This document shows positions 34,491 through 46,201 of a stretch of DNA of 64,000 bases, in pieces. Source of the DNA: Siphonodentalium dalli (Eukaryota > Mollusca > Scaphopoda > Gadilida > Siphonodentaliidae); the NCBI GenBank assembly GCA_032622095.1, contig CP136062.1:54417849-54481848 (forward strand). The letters are read 5' to 3'. The first letter of the stretch is position 1, and every line of letters starts with the position of its first letter. Both the position numbers and the translations under genes were made by a program. The notes beneath the pieces were generated by a model, which saw nothing but the letters and a program-made list of their open reading frames with translations, was not told where the DNA came from and searched no databases.

Positions 34491-36484
34491 TTTATTACAT
34501 GATTCTACCCTTATTCCATTCAATAAACCCATTCTATAAATTCTGATATTAACCGTTCGTTTAATAACAGGAAATAGTGCCAGGTGTACCCAAAAGTATT
34601 ATTGTTGCGCCAACTTGACCTTTGACTTCCGGTTTATCGTCTGATTGAATTCCGTTCGCTACGTTTCAAAAGTATGGCTTCAAATATTTTTCCAACGAAT
34701 TCTAATGTAAATATTGACAATGAGGGCCAGGGAACAATAATTGGTCATCGGATCGGTGCAGATGGCGAATATTACACCGTTAAATTGGATGGAATAGACT
34801 TTGAAGTTGAAATAAAGCCGGAAAGATTGTCGCTGTTAGCTGACTCGGAGCCGACGTCAACAAGTACACCTGCTGATGATGCAATCGCTTCCACATCAAA
34901 TTCAAGTTTTCAAAATACAAGGTTCGCAGAGGTTAGTGAATCGGACATAAATGAATTCATGGTTCAACAAAGCAACAAGAACACCCTCTATAAAACAATT
35001 TGTGACCTAAAACTGTTCAAAACTTACCTTGAAAACACAGGTAACACAGTCCGGGAAATTCACTTAATTCCACACGGTGAACTATCTCCGTTGTTGTGCA
35101 AATTCCTAATTGGTGTCCGCAAATCCGATGGGTCCGAATATGAGCCTACATCACTTCGGGGATTTATTTCAAGCTTCGACAGACAATTGAGGCGTCAGAA
35201 ATATGGCTATTCGATCATTACCAGCGTTGAGTTTGCACAGGTTCGTGAAGTCCTCAAATGCAAACAAAAGTCGTTGAAACGTGATGGCAAGGGAAACGCA
35301 CCACACAAGTCAGAACCCATTTCTGATGCAGAGATCTATGCTCTGTGGGAAACTGAGCAGTTCGGATCGTCCCTACCCATGGCCATCACAAATACACTCT
35401 GGTTTTACTTCACAGTTCATTTTGGTCTGCGTGGTACAGGAGAACATCGAGACATGTGCTGGGGTGACGTAACATTGTGTGAACCAGCTGATTCTCTTCC
35501 ATATCTGGAATTTAATGAACGTCAGACCAAAACCAGGACCGGTGCCAATCCAAGAGATATCCGCAGAATCCGTCCAAAATTATGGGCTAACAACACCGAT
35601 CCACTGAAATGTATTGTTAACATCTACAAAATCTACAGAGATAAACGTCCGAAGGATTTCAATGGTGCTGACCGTCCGTTCTATCTTGCAACCCACACCG
35701 GAATAGGCACACCCAAACCAGGTGAAATGTGGTTCAAGCGTCAGCCAATTGGCGTAAATAAACTGGGATCATTGATGCGCCGAATGTGTAAGGCAGCCGG
35801 ATTCTCGTCAGAAAAACACCTGTCAAACCACAGTGCAAGAAAGCATATGATCCAGAAATTAAATGACTTTGAAATCCCGGCAAACCATATTGTACAAATT
35901 AGCGGTCACAAAAACATCCAGTCTGTAAACAACTACAGCTGTTTGAATTCAGAACAACATCAACAAATCTCACGTGTTATGTCGTCATCAAGCACAAAAT
36001 CATCGGTAACTCCAGAAAATTCAATTAACACTATGTCAACAGAAGTACCAGCTAGAGTTGAAAGTGTTCCGAGAAACATCCACGCAGTGATGAAAACAAT
36101 GACAAACACGAACACATCAAACAATCAAATGAATGTCCACGGCACAGCGAATTCGCTTTTCGGAAATGTGTATGGCGGCACTTTTGAAGTGCACGTGCAT
36201 AATTGCGACAGGAGCGAACCAACACCAGCCATTAAGCGTCGGAGAATAATCATAGATTCAGATTCGGGAGACGAGGAGTGAAGAGATTGAACATTTTATT
36301 CATTAAAATTACGCAATTAAATACGTCAAAGAGTCTTTGTTTATCTGGGCCTATTTATTTACGCGGGCACACAACGCAACGTTACGTGATACGTCATCGC
36401 AGGCCTTATAGAAGCGATGTTTAGTTTCACGTCCCATTTGTTGATTTAAAGCATGTTTTGTCAGGTTCTGGATCATGTAATAAA
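34491..36484 (+). mobile_element. Recombinase-bearing element bracketed by 13-bp inverted repeats
   Basis: TTTATTACATGAT at 34491-34503 is matched exactly by its complement at 36472-36484. These lie 170 bp before and 190 bp after the recombinase gene. The left repeat starts at the base where this locus stops matching R1 copies A and C. Classical Cryptons lack terminal inverted repeats, so this may be an unusual variant or chance. A second reading is that the whole 34491-37135 segment is one insertion, flanked by TGCA at 34487-34490 and 37136-37139. Confidence 0.55.
34674..36281 (+). CDS. Tyrosine recombinase of the Crypton/DUF3504 type
   Basis: Intronless intact frame of 535 residues. Expected role: site-specific DNA strand exchange in the nucleus to move its own element. 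Layout: a possible SH3-like fold at about 16-55, a Ser/Thr/Ala-rich linker, an N-terminal DNA-binding core about 90-200, the catalytic domain about 215-430, then a tail with a KRRR nuclear signal (521-524) and an acidic end. Catalytic set visible: Arg253 (GLRG), Lys near 284-286, His386-x-x-Arg389 (HSAR), His412 (SGHK) and nucleophile Tyr421 (NNYS). Known family: Crypton recombinases and host proteins derived from them (KIAA1958, QRICH1, ZMYM). Setting inside a dispersed repeat favours a mobile element over a domesticated gene. No disabling change was seen. A variant ATTAAA signal lies at 36302. Confidence 0.88.
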   Translation: MASNIFPTNSNVNIDNEGQGTIIGHRIGADGEYYTVKLDGIDFEVEIKPERLSLLADSEPTSTSTPADDAIASTSNSSFQNTRFAEVSESDINEFMVQQSNKNTLYKTICDLKLFKTYLENTGNTVREIHLIPHGELSPLLCKFLIGVRKSDGSEYEPTSLRGFISSFDRQLRRQKYGYSIITSVEFAQVREVLKCKQKSLKRDGKGNAPHKSEPISDAEIYALWETEQFGSSLPMAITNTLWFYFTVHFGLRGTGEHRDMCWGDVTLCEPADSLPYLEFNERQTKTRTGANPRDIRRIRPKLWANNTDPLKCIVNIYKIYRDKRPKDFNGADRPFYLATHTGIGTPKPGEMWFKRQPIGVNKLGSLMRRMCKAAGFSSEKHLSNHSARKHMIQKLNDFEIPANHIVQISGHKNIQSVNNYSCLNSEQHQQISRVMSSSSTKSSVTPENSINTMSTEVPARVESVPRNIHAVMKTMTNTNTSNNQMNVHGTANSLFGNVYGGTFEVHVHNCDRSEPTPAIKRRRIIIDSDSGDEE

Positions 36485-36490
36485 TAGAAT

Positions 36491-36635
36491 CTACAACTCG
36501 TCCCCAGTTTATAGCGGAATTTACAAAACTCGTCCAGTAAATTAGGTCTGGACCTCGCCAAAGGCTCGGTCCAGACCTAATTTACTGGACTCGTTTTGTA
36601 AATTCCGCTATAAACTGGGGACTCGTTGTAGATCC
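36491..36635. repeat. Long palindrome with same-strand ACTCGT motifs (beside the recombinase)
   Basis: Arms of about 65 bp pair around a centre near 36558 (CGCCAAAGGCTCG). ACTCG occurs at 36496 and 36528, 32 bp apart, exactly the spacing at 21676/21708, and again on the right arm in the same orientation. At those positions the arms read ACTCGT against ACGAGT, giving internal loops. It begins 7 bp after the right 13-bp repeat of the recombinase element. Confidence 0.78.
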
Positions 36636-36642
36636 TCTATAT

Positions 36643-36915
36643 ATCATGCCATGAATCTTTACTCTGGATAACACACGTAGAGAGCCCCACACAGATAGAA
36701 GGATATATTCCTGGATGTCGTCTGGTCGTGTCTGTGAGGGGCACCATACGGGTGTTCAGTTAGATCATGCCAAGAATCTCTACGCTGGCTAACACCCGTA
36801 GAGAGCCCCACACAGATGGAATGATATATCACTGGATGTCGTCTGGTCGTGTCTGTGAGGGGCGCCATGCGGGTGTTCAGTTAGATCATACCATGAATCT
36901 CTACTCTGGCTAACA
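36643..36915. repeat. Tandem repeat, 121-bp unit, about 2.3 copies
   Basis: Units start at 36643, 36764 and 36885 with a phrase close to ATCATGCCATGAATCTCTAC. A related single piece lies at 11038-11085 (CATGAATCTCTACTCT), so the unit is dispersed. Confidence 0.75.
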
Positions 36916-37108
36916 CCCGTAGAGATCATATTCCACCAGTACAAAACCTTGGAACTTTTGACAGGAAACAGATAATAAGGAACAGATAATAACTAAGAAA
37001 TATATTCCCCGCGCTATTTTTCGACTTTATAAGGTTCCCTGTCAAAACTTCAAAACGTTCCAAGGTTTCGTACTGGTGGAATATGATCTCTACGGGCGTT
37101 AGCCAGAG
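36898..37108. repeat. Inverted repeat with about 70-bp arms
   Basis: The end of the 121-bp array (TACTCTGGCTAAC, then GTAGAGATCATATTCCACC) is repeated in inverted form at 37035-37108 with a few mismatches, around a spacer of about 65 bp. It closes the insertion before R1 resumes at about 37135. Confidence 0.7.
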
Positions 37109-37230
37109 TACATATTCATTGCATGCTCTAGTCATTGCAGCGCTACATGTATATCGACGAATTTGGAAATGTTTAAATCTTCCGCGTATTTACTTTTTGA
37201 GATAGCTCTTACCAAATTATGTACACATTA

Positions 37231-37720
37231 CGTCGCATCAGTGCTATAATGTCGTAACCCACATTTTCAACTTTCCAAGAAAATGAAGGTTGAAGTTCTC
37301 AGACAACATTTCTCCTAATGTTGACAAAGCATGACGTACATGTATTGTTGTATTTATCCCAATGAAAACTAACATTAGCTGTCCATTGAACCACATGCTT
37401 TTTTTTTTTTACAAGCAATACCTTGTTTGGAGATACGACCTTTTGCGCACGCCAACGACGATTGGTTTCCGTGCCATAAGGAAGTTTTGCTAATAAATAC
37501 AGATCCGATGGCTGCTGTTGGACATACGACCTTATAGCACGAATCATTGTGAAGATTGCTGGAGATACGACATTTGTGTCACTGGTTTGTGAGAATATTT
37601 ACCATCCAATGCAATAACAGTTTGGCCCATCGGATTGGATTTTTGCTCACGATTCGAATGATATCAAATACTAATTTCCCACCAAAATGGTTATTACAAC
37701 CTTATAGCACTGATGCGACG
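37231..37720. mobile_element. MITE with about 28-bp terminal inverted repeats
   Basis: Ends begin CGTCGCATCAGTGCTATAA, followed by a GTCGTAA/GTTGTAA variant. ATTA flanks both sides (37227-37230 and 37721-37724), consistent with a 4-bp target duplication. R1 copy A is contiguous across this point, which confirms the boundaries. No coding. Confidence 0.72.
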
Positions 37721-38095
37721 ATTATTTGGGGTTTCGAACGAGTCACGTCCGTGTGATATGGGCCGCTTGGATATGGATATGGATACCCAGCATGTCCGAC
37801 GTATGCACATACGTCGTACATGGGTATCCCAGCTGTCCATATATTGTATCTCTGTATACCAACATTGGTTTTTTGAGAATAAACTTTTGACTTTTAACTT
37901 TGACTAACTGGTATCGATTGAACAATTTTGTCCTGATTCTTTGACGATTACATGTAGTATCCATACTAGTTGTTTTTTTCTGATGGATGAACATAGACAA
38001 GAATTAACTTATGTCTGCAGATTAATTGAAAATAGTTTTTATAACCCTGTTCATATATTGTATACAGCATGCACAATACATTAATCATGCTGTTA

Positions 38096-38515
38096 CTTAT
38101 GTAAATGCACTATCTACCTGGAACTCCACCTGGACTATCCTGGTATATAGAGCTGTGAATAGCCTGTGATCATTATAAAATAGGGAAGTATCCTCAAGCA
38201 TTCACTGCATATAAATGGTTTCTAGGCAACTACCCGGTATTCAATAAATGCATTGTTTTCGGCGGTCAATCAAAATCGCGCACATTATCGGTGTGAACGT
38301 TTTTTGTTATCAACAATGTGACAAGTAATGATAATCATTACAAGCTAGGTCAACTGGTGGTTAAAAGGGAAAATCAGCAAAAGACCGGCGAAAACTGCGT
38401 ATAAATGCGTGGTTTTCATGTCGTAATAACGCCCCATATAAACCTGCTAAATCGGCATCACAAATGCCACAATTGACGACTAATGTACGAAACTTGACCA
38501 TGTAAGGGTGTTCGT
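38096..38515. other. No gene recognised
   Basis: Lies between R1 copy B and a LINE fragment. No coding signal. Confidence 0.4.
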
Positions 38516-39830
38516 GGGAAAACATTTCGATCTATTGAATCTTTATACTCAAACACTGAAGCACGCGTAAAGTTCGGCGATACGTATACTGATTGGTTTA
38601 ATTTTCTAAAGGGGTTCGCCAAGGTGTCTATGTCTCCTACTCTGTTTAATTTATACATATATGATCATGCCTGAACTGAATAGTCGCGACATTGAGTGGG
38701 CATCGGATCTAGGAATATTTGTGTTTTATTTTATGCTGATGATATTGCACTGATAGCAGAAAAGGAACATAAATTACAATTATTTTTCGACGTGATTACC
38801 CCATGGTGTAGTTAATGGCGCGTGAATATAAACGCTAATACAACTAAGAGATTATTTGACCCACCATTAGACATAGACCCCAGCTTGAAATACATAGGGG
38901 TGATCGTTGACGAACATATGTTATTTAAAGTGAATAGTGAGAACCTCGCGAAAGCCGATGGGCGTGCACTCGGAGTTGTTATTTCTAAAATTAAAACTTA
39001 TGAAAACTCTATTATTCTTGTGTTATTCCAATAACAGACTATTACAGTGGGAATTTGGTCAATTCCACTCAATTAATACGGTTCAAGACCGCGCTTTACG
39101 CTATTTATTGGGAGTTTGTCGTTACATTCCTATATCCACACTTAACTGTGATGCTGGACTGACATCCCCTGACTACCGGCGGTGGTATTCGATGTTGTGA
39201 TTCTGGAACCGTTTATTGACCATACACGCTGGCACAATTACAAAACATGTACATCTTGAACCGTAAGAATATAGTTCGGCCGCACATTTCAAATTAATCA
39301 CACATATAATAAACATGAGTAACATATTTGACGATGGACGAATGTATATTCTCGGTGAATATCATGAAACTCTTAACAGACATTTTCAAACACTTGGTCT
39401 GTAGATACAAACAAACTACCCAAATTGAGAAATTATATTATTTAAACACACATACGAATTAAAAATATATGTAACTCTTAACATCGGTAAAGCCGAAATA
39501 TCGATTATTGCACAATTTCGATGTGGTGTTCTCCCCCTGAATATTGAGACAGTGAGGAATAATAAGGAAGATTTTGACAAGATATATAATTCTCCTTATG
39601 GTTGTAGCCAAGTTGAAGACGAGACACACTTTTTCCTTAACTGTCAAGCGTATAAACACCTGCGATCAAAACTGATGTCATATATCACGATTGAACATGG
39701 ACGGATACAATTTAGTGACGTCGGCTTACTTATTCGGCTAATGAATCGGTATCCTCTTCAAGTAGCTAAATTTCTTCACAGCGCTTATAAAAAAAAGACA
39801 ACATCTTCTTAGCAAAACCTTTTCTGTTCC
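38516..39830 (+). pseudogene. Decayed LINE: RT and C-terminal zinc-knuckle region
   Basis: Across frames: TDWFNF, then GVRQG and SPTLFNLYIYDH (RT motif B region, frameshift inside at about 38617), VFYADDIALIAE with the YADD box at about 38735, LKYIGVIVDEHMLFK, VQDRALRYLLGV, SPDYRRWYSML, ISIIAQFRCGVLPLNIET and DETHFFLNCQAYKHLRSKL, ending at a stop at 39812. Stops and frameshifts disable it. Same LINE type as the 16.1 kb fragment. The endonuclease is absent (5'-truncated). Confidence 0.82.
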
Positions 39831-40074
39831 AATGAATGTGCACATTAAATTTCTTTATTATTTTGTTTAAAGTGACTTTAAGACCATCATTATTTGCCGC
39901 GTGTGTTCTTATTTAATTACTTTATATTGCTATCACCTGTATGTGATATGTTTTATACACACATATCACTATAATAACATATTCGTTCGTTTGTAAGTAA
40001 TTGCACGTTTGGTGGTGGATTTGCTGATATTAGGGTTGAGAGATAAACTATTATTATTCTGAAGTCGCGAGGAC
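39831..40074. other. Probable LINE 3' flank; no gene recognised
   Basis: AT-rich; possible 3' UTR of the preceding LINE. Confidence 0.4.
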
Positions 40075-40628
40075 CTGGATGGGATACAAAGTAACATGTT
40101 ATTGTTAAAAATAAATTTGGGTCAATGAATGTTTGATTCACTGCTGCAATATAACTAGTTTTGCGTAACTTTTAACATAGATATTAAAATCTGGGGGGGG
40201 ATTTAACACATAAAGGGGGATTAGGTACAACGGCCTTATGTGTAATTAAATATTAAATAGTATTACTTTACACCTGAAAGACATGACATTCAAGTTGATC
40301 AATCTAATATAATACATTGAGGCCCTGATATTATCGACACTCATCCTGGTAAAGTGGTCCTGCTATAGTTGGTACCATAGCCGTGGACAAAGTGGTGCAT
40401 TGTCCCGGTATTTTGCTAGTCAGAGTGATTCGAGGAAAAAGATAAGTGTCTGCATGTAACATTGATTATGGTCGCTTTATCACAACCAGCGCCAATATCT
40501 CAAACATTTTAAATATGTATGTTCTTGAGAGGTTGATACATGGCTTACTTTGATTCAGAACTTCATATTGTCTTCATATCTATACCATAATCGAGTTTCG
40601 GCCCGTGAGATGTAAGTGACGCTGTGGG
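40075..40628. repeat. Dispersed repeat R2, copy 1
   Basis: Collinear with 57935-58530 at moderate identity: shared GATGGGA.....AAGTAAC, TATTAAATAGTATTACTTTACACCTGA, GTGTCTGCATG and CCCGTGAGA phrases (with small changes). A run of nine G at about 40193 is absent from the other copy. No coding. Confidence 0.65.
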
Positions 40629-41340
40629 GGGCTAGCTCTAATGTCTCTTTTTTCTATCAAACTTCCAACTCGTTTTATGGCGCAATTTTGGAGAATGCAG
40701 ACAGTGATAATTAGTAATAATAACAATAATTAGTTCAAAGTCAACATACATGTTTCCCCAGCGTATGTGCATGTTCAATCACGTGATTCGAGTAGTCCGG
40801 TCGATATGGTGTATATTTATGTATCCATGCATAATGTTCGGGTTCGAACGATTCAGGCCCGTTTAAGCTTGAGAATCATGACTAGCTAGTATTATATTAT
40901 CACAATGACAAGATGGTGACTGCTTCCTTAAAACATGCTAATTCCATTGAAATAATTGTGTATTTTGCAACCCTTATTTACAGGTTATATCACTCTCATT
41001 ACTCTGTTTAATTTAAACCTACATGTACTATACCTTATCACATGTCTTGTTAATTCGCATTTCTGGGCATAAACTATGTTACTGGATGTGTCCAATAAAA
41101 TGATTGAATTGAATTGATATAACAGTTACAGTGCATAGATTGGAATAATCATGTGTAGAAATTATACACTCGAAGCGTAAAGTGTTTTCCAATCCATGTC
41201 TCGTGTAGAATAGGAATCAATGAGATATTGTGGTCTTGTTGAATATTTGGCGTGAACGATTTTGTGATCAATTTGTTGTTAATGTGGTCTATATGTTCCA
41301 TATCGCCCATGATAATGCGAACACCCTCTATTTTGGTATT
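40629..41340. other. No gene; probable LINE 3' tail
   Basis: CCAATAAAATGATTGAATTG at 41090-41109 followed by another GAATTGAT copy resembles the 3' end and pentamer tail of a truncated LINE. Nothing else recognised. Confidence 0.45.
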
Positions 41341-41344
41341 GAAT

Positions 41345-41570
41345 TCTAAATTTGTGTATATGTATATTGGTAAAGTTGACTACAAAATCTATATTGATAA
41401 AGTTGACCACACGCTCTGTGTACGTATACGTTTGCAATGTCGTTTATTGGCAATGTTGACTACACACTATGTGTACATATATATTGGCAATGTTGACTAC
41501 ATAGTCTGTACGTGTATATTGGCAACGTTGATCGCACACTCGGTGTATATATATAGAATGGCTAGGTCAA
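41345..41570. repeat. Degenerate minisatellite, about 40-50-bp units
   Basis: ATATTGGCAATGTTGACTAC-like units repeat about five times with variable spacing. Confidence 0.72.
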
Positions 41571-43609
41571 CTAAATAATCGGTGAACATCTATATTGATA
41601 AAAAATAAAAACAATAATGATATCGGATCCCTGAGAATAGAAGGTTTTGATGGCCAGCTATTTACTTTTAAAAAGAGGAAATGTTAGAACGTTTTGACAT
41701 TTTGTAAGCCTAGAAAAAATGTCCAGTGATCGCCTCCATGATTTTGTCGCACGAGTGCGGTAGGTAATAAAGAGCGTTCTTAAAGTGATGTGAAACACTC
41801 CGGTATAGGTGATCGGATACAAATGGAGAATAATCTTGCTCAAAGTAGTAATTTTTACAAATATTATATCCAAATTGACAACAAACACCGCCATTCTTTT
41901 GTATTAATTAAATACAGTGACTGTCGATGACGATATCGTTTTCGTTAGTCTATCGCAGATAATTGCGTCCCGAATCGAGAAGTAAATATTTACAATTGCG
42001 CGTAGTGGAGTGGTAAGGTAAATTTTCGGCGATGTTACTAGAACGCTATATTCCTCCAGTTGGCACAGACTAGTGCCTGATTATCAACTTACTAGTTTCA
42101 CGCACCCGAATACGTGCATAATATATCTTTAAGTATGAGCTTTTGTGATAGTTTTCGACGTATTATTCATGAATGAGTGTGTGGATAGCGACGGCTGTGT
42201 GGCATCTGTAAAGCGGTATGAAACACTCTGCTGGAGAGATCCGCATTTAGAATACACCCTCTGTGCGATGGGAGTTAATACTAAAATAAGAGTCATCACA
42301 TTATGTTATATACGTAATAAAGAGCTTCGTCAATTATGAGCTTGTGTGATCGGTTTCGACGTATTACTTATGGATGATTAGAGACCTTTCGCAAAACTCA
42401 CGTTTACGATTACGGATACGGATAGGGTACTACGTCACCAACCTTTGTGTCCTTTCTAATCGTTCTCGTATTTTACTATCCGTAATAACGGTTACGATTT
42501 CATGGTTCCTAATAATCTCAAATAACACCTGAAATTTATGTTCTGCAATATATCACTTTACTCCGTTCGAGACGTGGTATTCTTTTGCAGGCATTTCGCA
42601 TGTATCGCGCACCATAGTTGCCTATTTTTGCCATTAATGTATCACAAGCTGCATTGTTGATGCCACTGGGAATTAATATATCAATATTTCTCTCAAATAG
42701 GAAGGCGGCTACTTTAATCCCATAATTATGTAAGCGTTGTGCTTGTTTGAGATGAAAACATATTTCAAACCACGGAACTTATCCATACTCTGACTCTGGC
42801 AACATGCAGTTTGGCTAATGGCTGTAGCAATATACCCCGAAATGCATTGTTTCCACCACTGTGTTTTATTAAGTGTAGTTTAATTATTTTCACATATTTA
42901 TGTCAGGGACAAGTAAGATGAAAACAAATTTCAAACCCCGGAACTTACCCATACTCTGGGAACAGGCAGTGTTGGCTGATTCACGAATCATTCGATATCT
43001 GCTATTCATAGTATATACCATGTTTACCAACGCTCAAACTCATAAACGGCGCGTCCATTGTAAAGAATACTATCACGTCACGTAATACACGCACCACAAA
43101 ACACCCCTTTAGCTGAAAATCCCCCCACATCTCTTAGTAGCGGAAGTCTCCCTTTCAGCGCAATATTTAAGTCAGATAGCTAAATATATGGACGGCCTTT
43201 TGGTAAAAAGATACGTCAAGTAGAACTCAATATGTGTTACCTTGATATACAATACGTTTGGATAGATCATTTGGGAGATAAATGCACGCTGTTGAGTTGG
43301 TTATACAGGTATTCGAGCATAAATACAGTTTGTGAACGAGTCGGCTTGACAGCGAGCTCACAAACTGCCATTCGATCCACCAATAAAATTAAAAGAATCT
43401 GCACGAAATGCGCTCTTTATCAGTATTACATGCCATGACGAGAGATATCCTTTTCCGGTGATTAAATATCTGGGTCCGTTCATGGGTTTACTCGGAATAG
43501 TGCTTGGACATCGTCCTGTCAACGGTATCTACAGTAAACATATGTGAGCGGTAGACTCGATTACTCAACTCCTGGCTGTGATGTGACGTATTTTACGTAC
43601 ATGTAGTTT
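41571..43609. other. No gene recognised; local duplications
   Basis: A block of about 85 bp (GATGAAAACATATTTCAAAC start) at 42752 recurs at 42919. GATAGTTTTCGACGTATTA at 42147 has a near copy at 42347. No coding signal. Confidence 0.5.
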
Positions 43610-44161
43610 AGTTTAAACATATTTTATTGCCATATAATATATACATGTATATATACATATACAACAATTGGGATTGAGACACAAGTGCCGACACTTAGAT
43701 TTGTCCCGTTCCCAGACAAACAAACAGGGATTAGAGAGGCACCGACCGAATCGACAAGGCAAATATACATATATTGTTAATGTATTTATAATGTGTATAC
43801 TATATTAGAGCGGGTTGAACAACGGCGGGGCGTTGTATGCAGGACAATAATCTGCAATGTCATATAGTATATCTTTGGTATATAAATGCAGTGAGATCTT
43901 GGTTACTGGTTACTGAGGGGGCGTGATAAGTACTGGAATAATGGTCGGATGTGTGGTGGGAGTTGTGGCCAGGTCGGGCGGTGCCTCACTAAACAAAGTA
44001 TAAAGCGGCAAACAAACAAACAAATTTTTTGTTGTTCAGTTAGTGCAACAAAGAAAATGGTATATTGGGTAAACTCCCATACATGTATGTAATTTTGTTT
44101 TGTATTATGTTTTATAATAAGTAAGAAGTTTTGTAGTAAGACTGATCCAAGTCCACTGGAT

Positions 44162-44659
44162 TCACGAGAATCGTTCTGACAGTGCAATGTATTTATGAAC
44201 GGCCAAGAACATTTCAGTATTATCGCGGTCACTAATTAAGGGGTTTCCTATTACTAGGTTTTCAAGGGTTATATTACCAAATTGTATTAAATTATCGAAT
44301 AGTTCCTGTCTTATTTGTGTATAATGAACACATTCAAAGAAGTAGTGATAAGCATCTTCGATTGTGCTACCACACGCACACGATGGAGATAAAGCTATAT
44401 AGTTATTTAATTTGTCGAGATTAAGATCGCTACAGCAGCATCTGATTCTACAATGAAGAATGTTCAGTGTACGTTTACCTGTATTATAGTACCTTGGCGG
44501 TCTTGGCATGTTCACATCAATAGCATTTTTAAAAGGGTCGGTTTTTAAACACCTCTGCTCGGGTTTTAATTGATTCCACTCGTTAACACAGGACGGGGAT
44601 AATGTTGCGCGGAAACTGGGTGCCGCTCGAAAGGGAATAAAGTTGGTACCGATCCTCAA
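44162..44659 (-). pseudogene. LINE ORF2 C-terminal region
   Basis: 165 open codons: FSPF-type start lost, then SPSCVNEWNQLKPEQR, RCRIRCCCSDLN-like and CACGSTIEDAYHYFFECVHY, a Cys/His cluster common at the C-terminus of LINE ORF2 proteins. Continues the frame of 44687-44869 after a break. Confidence 0.72.
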
Positions 44660-45466
44660 GTTATAATCTGTTGAATCTTCTACTTTCTATGGTAAGGCTT
44701 TTAGTAAATAGTTTGGGGCGTTTCCGGTTGCGATTTTCTGAAACAGATTTTTGACGTGTCGGCGTTCAGATAGTGTTTGCCAACCCACTTCTGAGAGTAG
44801 GCGAACGTTGGGTACGGACGTTGTACAACCGGAAACTATTCGTGCGGCATCACACTGTAAGTTTTCCAATTTTGTGAGATGAATATCGGCGGCACACGCC
44901 CAGACGGGGCTTGCATATTCTAGGATCGGTCTAATAAACGAGAACTACATAATTTCTTGAGTGTGGCGATTTAATATGTTCTTTAATTTCCGGAACTGTG
45001 ATAAACGGGATGATGCTTCTTGTATATTGATAGTATGTGTATATCCCATTTGAAATTAACTTGTAATTCGACGCCTAAATGTTGGTGTGCTTGGGCAAAG
45101 CTCACCGGTGTCCCAGCAAAATAAAGACAAGGGTGTTGATTGTTTGCTCGGCTGAATAGAAGGGCGTTTGTTTTATCCGGATTAAATTCACTAGCCACCT
45201 AGCAGCCCAGTCATGAAGGGAGTTTAAATCACAATTGAGATTTGTTTCAATATCTTCAGTAATAAGTGCGGTTTGCATTATACACGTGTCATCGGCGAAC
45301 AGGCGCGTGACCGAGTAATGGTATCGGCTATGTCATTGATGTATATCAAAAATAGAGTAGGGCCGATAACCTACCCTTGAGGGACACCAGCACCAATTGT
45401 TTTGTATGACGACAAGTCACTGTTAACCCTAACTCTCTGCATACGTATATGGAGATAACTACCGAA

Positions 45467-46201
45467 CTACTTTAATAAGCTGCCAGAAATGCCATAGCGT
45501 TCAAGTTTCAGGAGTAGGCCGCGATGCCAAACTTTGTCAAACGCCTTTGAGACATCACAAAAAACGCCACAGGTTGTCAGACCATCATTCGCCGCTTGCG
45601 ATAATTTGTGATATATTTCTAATAGCTGTAATTCGGTACTATGTCCAGGTAAGAAGCCAGATTGGTATTCATACAAGAGACTGTTGCCGTGCAAATGACT
45701 AAAGACCTTTTTAAATATGATTTTTTCGAAAACTTTGGCTGTACAACATAACAAGGAAATGGGTCTATAGTTATTTGCATCCCGTCTATCCCCTTTTTTG
45801 TAAATTGGAATAACATCGGCTTTTTTCCATTCAGACGGGAAGATACATGACTGGTTAAAAATTATCTTTAGTGGTTTACACACGGTAAATTTGGTTTCAC
45901 GCAACATCCGGTTACTTATTTCATCATGGCCAGTAGCTTTTCCAGATGGCAAAGCTTTCAGTATGGTTTGGATTTCAGACTCACTGGTAGTTAATGAGCT
46001 CAGTGTTTTCTTAGTTCTGAATCCGAAAGTAGGCAATTCGCCTGGTAAATTCGATATAAGACTATTTTTCATGAATATTTCGTTAATAAATTCTGCTTTC
46101 TTGAGGTCATCTTCGATGACATCCCCCGAGTCTAACAGGTCTGGTATGCTGGTATCCGAGTTGAAATTGTTTAAAAATTGTTTGGTGATTTTCCAAAACA
46201 A
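45467..46201 (-). pseudogene. LINE reverse transcriptase, fingers and palm
   Basis: 244 open codons with LPSGKATGHDEIS, FPSEWKKADVIPIYKKGD, NNYRPISLLC, YEYQSGFLPGHST and FCDVSKAFDKVWH (motif A Asp). After a frame break the minus strand continues with GAGVPQG near 45385, PTLFLIYINDIAD near 45345 and a displaced FADD near 45290. Upstream it should join the frame at 46171-46458. Confidence 0.85.

Larger units (their letters stand above)
32885..38095 (+). repeat. Dispersed repeat R1, copy B (carries nested insertions)
   Basis: R1 matches 32885-33930, 34364-34490, 37133-37230 and 37721-38095. The gaps are the TTAA element(s) at 33934-34363, the recombinase insertion, the MITE at 37231-37720 and a short hairpin-bearing stretch at about 37770-37905 that ends in an A/T-rich tail. 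The splice-donor-like GAAGGTAAGG is at 33329 and the CCAATC box is kept. Copy B ends earlier than A and C on the right. Confidence 0.78.
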
